From positions 1 through 15,236 of the forward strand of contig DASUGM010000325.1 of NCBI GenBank assembly GCA_036274055.1: a DNA stretch of 15,236 bases, given 5' to 3'. Both the position numbers and the translations under genes were made by a program. Within the stretch, counting starts at the first letter, position 1; each line of letters opens with the position of its first letter. The DNA is from DASUGM01 sp036274055 (GTDB lineage Bacteria > Acidobacteriota > Vicinamibacteria > Vicinamibacterales > SCN-69-37). Positions 1 to 4,911 of the stretch are shown in pieces. The notes under the pieces are model-generated. The model made no database searches. It had not been told where the DNA came from and saw only the letters and a list, made by a program, of their open reading frames with translations.

Positions 1-528
1 AGCCAGGCGAGCGATCGAGAAGACCACGCCCACCAGCACAACGAAGCCGAGAACGAAGCCGCCGAAGCCGAGCAGCAGCCGCGAGGAGTTCTCCGGGAGC
101 TGCGGTGCTTCAATGGTCACGACGTTGGACAGCGTCGGCGCCGAGTTCGCCAGCCACTGCAGCCACGATCCAGCCCAGCCGAGGACCGGTCCCGAGAACG
201 CGACCGCAATCGCGAGCGCGCAGGCGAGCGTCGCGTACTGCACGACCAGGATCGGCCGCGACGCGCGCTGCATGTTTTCTGCCCGGGCGCGCATCTGCGA
301 GCGGTACCACACCACCGAGGCGTCGGGGACGCGGACGTCCACGGCCGGCGTCGATTCGCGGAGTGCGACGATCGCGGCGGCGGCCGCGGCCAGATCCGCG
401 CAGACTTCGCAAGTGTCGACGTGGGCGCGCAGCGCGGCGTCGGCGCGCGCCGGCCACTGATCGATCGCGACCAGGTCGAGCACGTCGGCTTCGCGCGGGC
501 ACGAGGGCGTGCTCAGCATCGGCTTCAT
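1..528 (-). CDS. Zinc-finger transmembrane anti-sigma factor (3' end outside window)
   Basis: The frame starts at ATG 528 and stays open for 176 codons to the window edge, so the C-terminus is missing. The product begins MKPMLSTPSC. It shows a ZAS-type zinc site: Cys10, then His36-x3-Cys40-x2-Cys43. Two hydrophobic helices follow, at about residues 93-111 and 152-174. This is the layout of membrane-bound anti-sigma factors that hold an ECF sigma factor at the membrane until a signal arrives. The start overlaps the stop of the sigma gene in an ATGA, and a good GGAGG lies just upstream of the ATG, so the two are probably translationally coupled. The sensor part would lie beyond the window. Function is inferred from the zinc motif, topology and pairing with the sigma gene. 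Confidence 0.82.
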   Translation of the reverse strand, partial: MKPMLSTPSCPREADVLDLVAIDQWPARADAALRAHVDTCEVCADLAAAAAAIVALRESTPAVDVRVPDASVVWYRSQMRARAENMQRASRPILVVQYATLACALAIAVAFSGPVLGWAGSWLQWLANSAPTLSNVVTIEAPQLPENSSRLLLGFGGFVLGFVVLVGVVFSIARLA

Positions 529-1145
529 CGCCCCTCCGTCGCGTCGGTTTCCACCTGCCGACCTCGGCCGGTGCCCGGGCGGCCGAGCAGGCCGGCGAGC
601 CGCTTGCGGGCGCGGAACAGCAGCGGCTTGACGCTGCCGGTGCCGACGCCAACGACTTCGGCGATTTCCTTGTGCGAGGCGCCCTGCGCGTAGGCCAGCC
701 AGAGCATCGCCCGGTCGCGCGGCGCCAACTGAGAAATCGCCCGCGTCAGATCGATGCTGCCGACGCGCGCGGCTTCGGCGTCGGGTGACGGCACTTTGGC
801 GTCGGTGGTCTCGTCGTGCGTCACCGTCGCCGGCTGCGTTTGGGTCCGCCGGAACCGATCGCGCGACAGGTTGGTGGCGATTCGGAACAGGTAATGACGC
901 CGGTGCGATTCGGTTTCGAGCGCGACGCCGGCGCGAAGAAAGCGGTAGTAGGTTTCCTGCAGCAGGTCGTCGGCGGCGTTGCGGTCGCCGGTCATCCGCT
1001 GCAGGTAGACCCAGAGCATCCGCGACGTCCGCTCGTAGAACCCGCGGAAGGCGTCGTCGTCCATCTGGAGCGCTACGTTGTCGGCCGCGTCGAGGACTGC
1101 ACTTGTCGCCTCGATGTCGGTAAACGTCACGTCGCGAAGGCTCAT
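525..1145 (-). CDS. ECF-family RNA polymerase sigma factor
   Basis: A 206-residue sigma-70-like protein. Region 2 lies at about residues 30-100, with the core-binding stretch DLLQETYYRFL (60-70) and a basic SRDRFRR segment (94-100). Region 4 lies at about 133-186, with the helix-turn-helix ASHKEIAEVVGVGTGSVK followed by LLFRARKRL. It directs RNA polymerase to a regulon set by the partner anti-sigma encoded just downstream. The start is ATG 1145 with AGGA about 9 nt upstream. Met28 (MDDDAF), nearer to where region 2 begins, is an alternative, so the first 27 residues are uncertain. The gene starts 15 bp after the stop of the membrane-protein gene 1161-2081, which suggests one transcript. The family call is firm; the exact ECF group cannot be told. 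Confidence 0.92.
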   Translation of the reverse strand: MSLRDVTFTDIEATSAVLDAADNVALQMDDDAFRGFYERTSRMLWVYLQRMTGDRNAADDLLQETYYRFLRAGVALETESHRRHYLFRIATNLSRDRFRRTQTQPATVTHDETTDAKVPSPDAEAARVGSIDLTRAISQLAPRDRAMLWLAYAQGASHKEIAEVVGVGTGSVKPLLFRARKRLAGLLGRPGTGRGRQVETDATEGR

Positions 1146-1160
1146 GCTCTTCAGTCCTGC

Positions 1161-2081
1161 CTAGTCAGTCTTGGTAGCGGGCGTGCGCTTCTCGAACAGT
1201 CCCAGCCGCTGCGACAGCACGTAAGACACCGTCGCCGCCAGCGCGAACCCGATGCCGATGGAAATCGCCAGCGTGCCGATCGCCATCATCATCTGCGCGA
1301 CCTCTTCGACCATCTGGCCCTTGATGAAGAGGAATCCGATGCCGGCGCAGGCCAGCACCAAACCCGCCTGGATCGACCAGAGAATACGAGAAAACGGGGC
1401 AGAAATGTTCGCGGAGCCGTTCACACCGTTCATGTCTACAGCCACAGGGGCGGCCTTCAGGAAGTGGGAGCCGGCCGGAGACTGCACGTAGGCCAGCAGT
1501 TCGTCATTCGAAGAGAAGCGCTCGAGCAGGCGGCTGTGCACTTCGGTCTGGACCTTGGTCGCGCGGATCCAGCGGCGATGCCCGACGACGTAGCGGACGA
1601 GCCAGGTGAGCGTGTAGGTGACGACCAGGAACACACAGAAGAAGAACAGGCCGTCCACCGTGTTGCGCCACATGTTGATGGTCTCGGCGCGCAACTGCGT
1701 GGCGGCGTCGCGCGGCTCGTAAGAGTTGCCGTACTCGTCGACGTAGCTCAGGAAATAGCCCGAATACCGCGGGATTTCCGGGTGCATCTTGAGGAACTCG
1801 GCCAGCGCCGGATAGGACGCCATGTAGGTCGGGTTGGTCATCAGGGTCGCGTCGAGCTTGAGCACGCGGCCCAGCGCCGGCGGATAGCGGCGCATGACTT
1901 CACGAAAGTCCTTCCGGGTTTCTTCGGCGTTCTGCAGGTCGAAGGGCGGTTGGACGGCCTGGCTGCGCTCAACCGGTGGTTGGGGCAGACGTGGCGGGGC
2001 CTGGGCTGCGACGCGGCCGTCAAAAGCCGAACAAACGGCGAAAACCGTCAAGACCGAGGCAAAAATCCGGGATCGAATCAT
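1161..2081 (-). CDS. Exported/membrane protein of unknown function, first gene of the sigma operon
   Basis: A 306-residue protein that I do not recognise as a named family. An N-terminal signal peptide (about 1-27, ending VAAQA) is followed by a proline-rich stretch and a soluble region (about 45-135) with FREVMRRYPPALGRVLKLD and several Tyr/Pro-rich turns. One transmembrane helix lies at about 143-166. A cytoplasmic or periplasmic linker follows with WIRATKVQTEVHSRLLERFSS (171-191), and two more helices lie at about 233-254 and 262-288. The start ATG at 2081 has an AGGAG about 9 nt upstream. Because it leads the operon with the sigma and anti-sigma genes, it may feed the signal they respond to or be the main target of their autoregulation; this is inference. 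No enzymatic motif is visible. Confidence 0.8.
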   Translation of the reverse strand: MIRSRIFASVLTVFAVCSAFDGRVAAQAPPRLPQPPVERSQAVQPPFDLQNAEETRKDFREVMRRYPPALGRVLKLDATLMTNPTYMASYPALAEFLKMHPEIPRYSGYFLSYVDEYGNSYEPRDAATQLRAETINMWRNTVDGLFFFCVFLVVTYTLTWLVRYVVGHRRWIRATKVQTEVHSRLLERFSSNDELLAYVQSPAGSHFLKAAPVAVDMNGVNGSANISAPFSRILWSIQAGLVLACAGIGFLFIKGQMVEEVAQMMMAIGTLAISIGIGFALAATVSYVLSQRLGLFEKRTPATKTD

Positions 2082-2166
2082 CCGAACAGCTCCTTCACTG
2101 AGCTATTACGGGCACGTTCCCGGCAGGTGAACGCTCGAGACTCCGGCCCCCGCTGCCGCGGGCGTC
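2082..2166 (-). promoter_or_regulatory. Spacer upstream of the sigma operon, with a GGAAC-containing palindrome
   Basis: This 85-bp spacer separates the LanC-like gene from the sigma operon. It contains an imperfect palindrome, GGGCACGTTCCC at 2110-2121 (10 of 12 positions symmetric). On the minus strand this reads GGGAACGTGCCC and so holds a GGAAC, the core of many ECF-type -35 elements. I cannot identify a matching -10 element at the proper distance. A short GC hairpin without a U-tract follows the LanC-like stop. The assignment as promoter is weak. Confidence 0.25.
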
Positions 2167-3498
2167 TTAGCGCGGCCCGTATGGCGAATCCGGGAAGGTC
2201 ACGAGGCGAGGGCGGTGGCGATCGAAGCCGTCGAGCTCGAGCAGCCACGCGCCGATGCCGGCGGCGCCCTGCATCCAGCCGGTCTGCGCGGTGAGATTGG
2301 TCGGCTGGACGCGGTTCTCGGCGTGGATCCAGCGCGTGCCCTGATCGTCGCGGGTCGCGCGCGTCAGCAGTTCAGCGGTGACCCGGCGCGCGAACGCGAG
2401 CGCATCGGGGTCGCCGGTGGTGCGATGCATCGCCAGGAAGAATCCGCCGACGCCGGCCGAGCCGCAGCACTGGCCGACGTTGTTCCAGAAGCCGGGCGTC
2501 TGCTTCTCGGGCACGCCGCTGGTGCTGATCCCGCGCGCCGCCTTGCGCACCCAGTCCTTCCAGCGCGCGTCGCCGGTGATCTCGCCGAGCCGCTGATACA
2601 ACCGCGCTGTGCCCGCCGGCCCGTGGCACCAGCCGAGGTAGAAAAGATCGAGTCCGTCGGCTTCCGGTTCGTGATGGAACACGAGGCAGACGTCGCCCTC
2701 GGTCTTCGCGACCGTCAGCAGATAGGTCGCGCCGGCCAGCGCCGCGTCGAGAAATGCCTTGTCGCGGGTGTCTTTGTAGAGCGTCGCCAGGAAATAGGCG
2801 ACGCCGCCGGTGCCGTGCGAGAAGTTCGGGTACAGCCGCGTCGGCGTCGCCGGCGTCATCGCCCACTTCACGCCGCCGCCGTCGTGCGGGATCGTCTGCG
2901 CGAGTAAACGGCGGCCCGCAGCCGCGGCGAGATCGCGCGCGTCGGCACGATTCAAATCGCGCGCGGCCGAGAGCAGATACAAGCCGACGCCCGACGTGCC
3001 CGAGATGATGTCGCTCACCGGCGACCATTCGACGCCATTGCCGACCGGCTTCGCCATCGTCTTGATGCGATCGACGACGCGATTGGCGGCGTCACGGTAT
3101 TTGGGATCCTTCGTGACTTTCCAGACTTCGGTCAGCGTGAAGCCGATGCCCGCGAGCCCGGTGTAGAGTCCCGCCGACGGTTCGGCGTCGACGCGCGTGA
3201 TCAGCCAGTCGGCGCCGGCCCGCGCGGTCGCGAGATCGGCGGCGTCACGCGTCGCATTGTGCAACTCGAGAAAAAACAGAACGACGCCCGGCGTCCCCGA
3301 GTAGAGCGTCGCGTCCGGCTGCGCGTTCGGCGCCGCCGGCGTTCCCGCCCACGCGCGCGCCTCGCCGACGGGAATGGCCGTCGATCGCAGCCACTTCGCC
3401 ACTGACTTGGCTTCGTTGACCAGATCCGGACGCGCCTGCGGGGCCGGCGCGGTCCCAATGAACAGACAAAGAGCGGCGATCGCCAGCACGCGTGACAT
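2167..3498 (-). CDS. Exported LanC-like (lanthionine synthetase C-like) protein with a CCG-type zinc site
   Basis: A 443-residue protein with an N-terminal signal peptide (about 1-22) and then seven Gly-x-x-Gly turns, the mark of the LanC alpha/alpha toroid: LYSGTPGV (65), LYTGLAGIGF (111), SGTSGVGLYL (167), SHGTGGVAYF (227), WCHGPAG (290), CCGSAGVGGFF (344) and QGAAGIGAW (410). In LanC/LANCL enzymes zinc is held by a Cys in WC-x-G and by the Cys-His of a CHG. Here Cys291 fits the first, but the second reads Cys344-Cys345-Gly. His228 in the SHG turn matches the catalytic-acid His of NisC. LanC cyclases add Cys thiols to dehydrated Ser/Thr. No dehydratase or precursor peptide is nearby, so the substrate is unknown and a non-lanthipeptide role is possible. 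The start at ATG 3498 is chosen because it gives the signal peptide. No Shine-Dalgarno is visible. Confidence 0.85.
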   Translation of the reverse strand: MSRVLAIAALCLFIGTAPAPQARPDLVNEAKSVAKWLRSTAIPVGEARAWAGTPAAPNAQPDATLYSGTPGVVLFFLELHNATRDAADLATARAGADWLITRVDAEPSAGLYTGLAGIGFTLTEVWKVTKDPKYRDAANRVVDRIKTMAKPVGNGVEWSPVSDIISGTSGVGLYLLSAARDLNRADARDLAAAAGRRLLAQTIPHDGGGVKWAMTPATPTRLYPNFSHGTGGVAYFLATLYKDTRDKAFLDAALAGATYLLTVAKTEGDVCLVFHHEPEADGLDLFYLGWCHGPAGTARLYQRLGEITGDARWKDWVRKAARGISTSGVPEKQTPGFWNNVGQCCGSAGVGGFFLAMHRTTGDPDALAFARRVTAELLTRATRDDQGTRWIHAENRVQPTNLTAQTGWMQGAAGIGAWLLELDGFDRHRPRLVTFPDSPYGPR

Positions 3499-3504
3499 GC
3501 GGGC

Positions 3505-3510
3505 ATTCTA
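3505..3510 (-). promoter_or_regulatory. Putative -10 element of the LanC-like gene (leaderless candidate)
   Basis: On the minus strand TAGAAT (5 of 6 matches to TATAAT) ends 6 nt before the ATG at 3498. That spacing would place transcription start at or next to the start codon. The gene also lacks a Shine-Dalgarno, so a leaderless mRNA is plausible. No convincing -35 hexamer is seen at 16-18 bp. Confidence 0.35.
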
Positions 3511-3552
3511 GGCCGGGCGGCGCAACTTCGCCTCGCAAAGTCATCGCCAGGC

Positions 3553-3579
3553 TTAACAGTCTGTTGACGCCGATTTAAT
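3553..3579 (+). promoter_or_regulatory. Candidate promoter and operator of the aspartic protease gene
   Basis: TTAACA (3553-3558) and TTTAAT (3574-3579) each match the sigma-70 consensus at 5 of 6 positions, but their 15-bp spacing is short. TTAACAG-T-CTGTTGA (3553-3567) is an interrupted palindrome with 6 of 7 arm positions paired. It overlaps the -35 and lies between two divergent genes, as an operator would. Sequence inspection only. Confidence 0.3.
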
Positions 3580-3595
3580 GACCCGGCGCAGTTGA

Positions 3596-3626
3596 TTCCC
3601 TAGAGTATCTTGGGAAGAGGATTCCC
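3596..3626 (+). promoter_or_regulatory. Alternative hairpins in the leader of the aspartic protease gene
   Basis: TTCCC-T-AGA (3596-3604) pairs with TCT-T-GGGAA (3608-3616) across a 3-nt loop with one T/T mismatch. The same GGGAA (3612-3616) can pair instead with TTCCC at 3622-3626, leaving the Shine-Dalgarno-like GAGGA (3617-3621) in the loop, 10 nt before the ATG. The two stems exclude each other, so the first may act as an operator or the pair as an RNA switch. This is inference. Confidence 0.35.
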
Positions 3627-3631
3627 GACAA

Positions 3632-4459
3632 ATGCGTCATTCCATTACTGCGTTTATCGCCGTCGCCGTCGTCACCGTAACGGCGACAGTCGTCGCCCAG
3701 CGCCCAACGAAGATCGACGCGCCGCAGGCCGGCGTCACGGTGCCGATGGGCAATTTGGGCGGCCGCCCGGTTGTTGACGTCAAGATCGACGGCCAGGTGC
3801 ATTCGATGATTCTCGACACTGGTGCGTCGCGCACTATCATCGATCCGGCATTCCTGAACGGACGGGGCGACTCCGGCGCACTTCCGGCTCTGGGGATTGG
3901 CGCACTCACCGTCTACGATCTCCCGACCGGCTATCAACGGCTCCAGAGCGTCAGTGGGTCCGCAGGCATGCCCGGCGTCTTATCAGCCGGCGCGTTTCCC
4001 GGTTATCTCCTGACGCTGGACTACCCGGGCAAAACGATCTCAATCGTTCGCGGCACGCTGCCGGCCGCTGATGGCAAACGCATCTTCGAATACGACGCGT
4101 CGCACATTCTTCCCGTTGTGCCGGTGGTCGTGGCCGGCCGCACGTGCGTGATTCACGTCGACTCAGGCGCGCCGACCGGTGTGATGTTGCCGATGCACTA
4201 CGCCAAAGAGCTGCCGCTCGTGAGCGAGCTGACGCCCGCAGGGCACGCGCGCACGGTGGCCGGCGAGTTCGATGTCTTCGCCGCGCCGGTGAAGGGCGCG
4301 ATCACGCTCGGCGAATTCACGCTCGACGTGCCGTCGGTTCGCTTCAGCGATCTCCGTCCCGGTCCGATGCCAGGCATCGGCCACATCGGCGGCGAAGTGC
4401 TGAAGACATTCCGCTTGACGTTCGACTCCGCGAACCGGCGGCTGCGGTTCGAGCGATAG
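3632..4459 (+). CDS. Exported two-lobed retropepsin-like aspartic protease
   Basis: A 275-residue protein with a signal peptide (about 1-22, ending VVAQ). The first lobe carries the aspartic protease motif LDTGASRTIID, with catalytic Asp62. The second lobe carries a matching HVDSGAPTGVMLP, with Asp177, about 115 residues later. Each lobe ends in the beta-strand pattern usual in retropepsin-like domains (LTLDYPGKTISIV at about 127-139; LTFDSANRRLRFE at the C-terminus). Viral and many bacterial retropepsins are single-lobed and dimerise; here one chain appears to supply both halves of the site. It should act in the periplasm or on the cell surface on unknown peptides. The start is ATG 3632, after an AAGAGGA about 10 nt upstream. 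It is transcribed away from the LanC-like gene from a shared 133-bp spacer. The DSGAP in the second lobe deviates from DTG/DSG-S/T, so activity of that half is not certain. Confidence 0.82.
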   Translation: MRHSITAFIAVAVVTVTATVVAQRPTKIDAPQAGVTVPMGNLGGRPVVDVKIDGQVHSMILDTGASRTIIDPAFLNGRGDSGALPALGIGALTVYDLPTGYQRLQSVSGSAGMPGVLSAGAFPGYLLTLDYPGKTISIVRGTLPAADGKRIFEYDASHILPVVPVVVAGRTCVIHVDSGAPTGVMLPMHYAKELPLVSELTPAGHARTVAGEFDVFAAPVKGAITLGEFTLDVPSVRFSDLRPGPMPGIGHIGGEVLKTFRLTFDSANRRLRFER

Positions 4460-4486
4460 GTCACGTCGAGCTGAGGACGAAACCTG

Positions 4487-4511
4487 CCAAGAGCGGATTC
4501 ACAGGGAGAAG
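4487..4511 (+). repeat. Left arm of a 25-bp inverted repeat bracketing the small membrane gene
   Basis: The arm starts CCAAGAGCGGATTC and ends GGGAGAAG. The reverse complement of 4799-4823 matches it at 24 of 25 positions (one G/T difference at the seventh base). The arm lies 27 bp after the stop of the protease gene and 13 bp beyond the 3' end of the small ORF. Outside the arms the sequences diverge, and I see no target-site duplication. Confidence 0.75.
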
Positions 4512-4524
4512 CACGAGGCTCGCG

Positions 4525-4728
4525 TCACCGGCCCTGCAGAATCAGCCACGCGGAGATCACCCCGAGCGCCGTCGCCACGATTCCGACGAACGCCGCAACG
4601 ATCTTGCCGGTACGCCTCGGCATCGGCGTATGGCCTCCCTTGTAGTAGACGACCCGATCGCCAGTAGCCCAGTAGAACGCGAGCGTCGCAAGCAGGAAGC
4701 AGAAGATCGGATCGATCCACTTCAGCAT
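4525..4728 (-). CDS. Small two-helix membrane protein, hypothetical
   Basis: From ATG 4728 this gives 67 residues; a GTG at 4767 would add 13 polar residues (80 in all). The product starts MLKWIDPIFC. It has two hydrophobic helices, at about 4-22 and 43-64, with a short polar loop (GDRVVYYKGGHTPMPRRTGK) between them. This is a convincing hairpin topology for so short a frame. I prefer the ATG because helix 1 follows directly, as is common in small membrane proteins, but neither start has a good Shine-Dalgarno. The frame sits inside a 25-bp inverted repeat (4487-4511 / 4799-4823) and runs convergent to the protease gene. I do not recognise the family, and no function can be given. A chance open frame is possible but less likely, given the hydrophobic pattern. 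Confidence 0.6.
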   Translation of the reverse strand: MLKWIDPIFCFLLATLAFYWATGDRVVYYKGGHTPMPRRTGKIVAAFVGIVATALGVISAWLILQGR

Positions 4729-4798
4729 CGTCGTTCGATTATCGTGTCGATCCACCGGGAGTCGCACGAGAAGATCTTCGTCTCGTGGTTTTCTCGGC

Positions 4799-4823
4799 CT
4801 TCTCCCTGTGAATCCGATCTTGG
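4799..4823 (-). repeat. Right arm of the 25-bp inverted repeat
   Basis: On the minus strand this arm starts CCAAGATCGGATTC and ends GGGAGAAG, matching 4487-4511 at 24 of 25 bases. Together the arms delimit 337 bp holding one small ORF. This is the outline of a miniature inverted-repeat element or gene cassette, though such arms also occur as dispersed intergenic repeats. Confidence 0.75.
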
Positions 4824-4848
4824 CCGCGGCGCGAATTGTCGGGTCAGG

Positions 4849-4887
4849 AAAAGCAAAAGGCCCAGGCGGGCGAACCCGCTTGGGCCT
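4849..4887 (-). terminator. Intrinsic terminator of the tld cluster
   Basis: A 13-bp stem (4858-4870 with 4875-4887) closes on a 4-nt loop that reads TTCG on the minus strand. Pairing is complete except for one A/C position in the minus-strand transcript. It is followed on the minus strand by TTTTGCTTTT (4849-4858). It lies 24 bp after the stop of the last tldD paralogue, in the right orientation to end that transcript. Confidence 0.85.
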
Positions 4888-4907
4888 TGGGCCTGTTCCC
4901 GTGGGCC
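4880..4907. repeat. Degenerate heptamer repeat between the last tldD gene and its terminator
   Basis: Four 7-bp units: TTGGGCC, TTGGGCC, TGTTCCC, GTGGGCC. The first unit also forms part of the terminator stem. Similar 7-bp periodic sequence occurs in the next two spacers of the same cluster (6636-6704 and 8410-8500). Confidence 0.6.
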
Positions 4908-4911
4908 TGTT

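Noticed and set aside
2145..2166. Intrinsic terminator after the LanC-like gene
   Set aside because: A short GC hairpin (CCCGC / GCGGG) is present just after the stop codon, but no T-run follows it on the minus strand.
2167..3498. Lanthipeptide biosynthesis gene cluster
   Set aside because: Only the cyclase-like fold is present. No LanB, LanM or kinase/lyase dehydratase and no precursor peptide were found on either strand around it, and the protein has a signal peptide.
4728..4767. GTG start at 4767 for the small membrane protein
   Set aside because: The extra 13 residues are polar and place helix 1 late. The ATG at 4728 gives a normal two-helix hairpin. Neither site has a strong ribosome-binding site, so this remains a preference.
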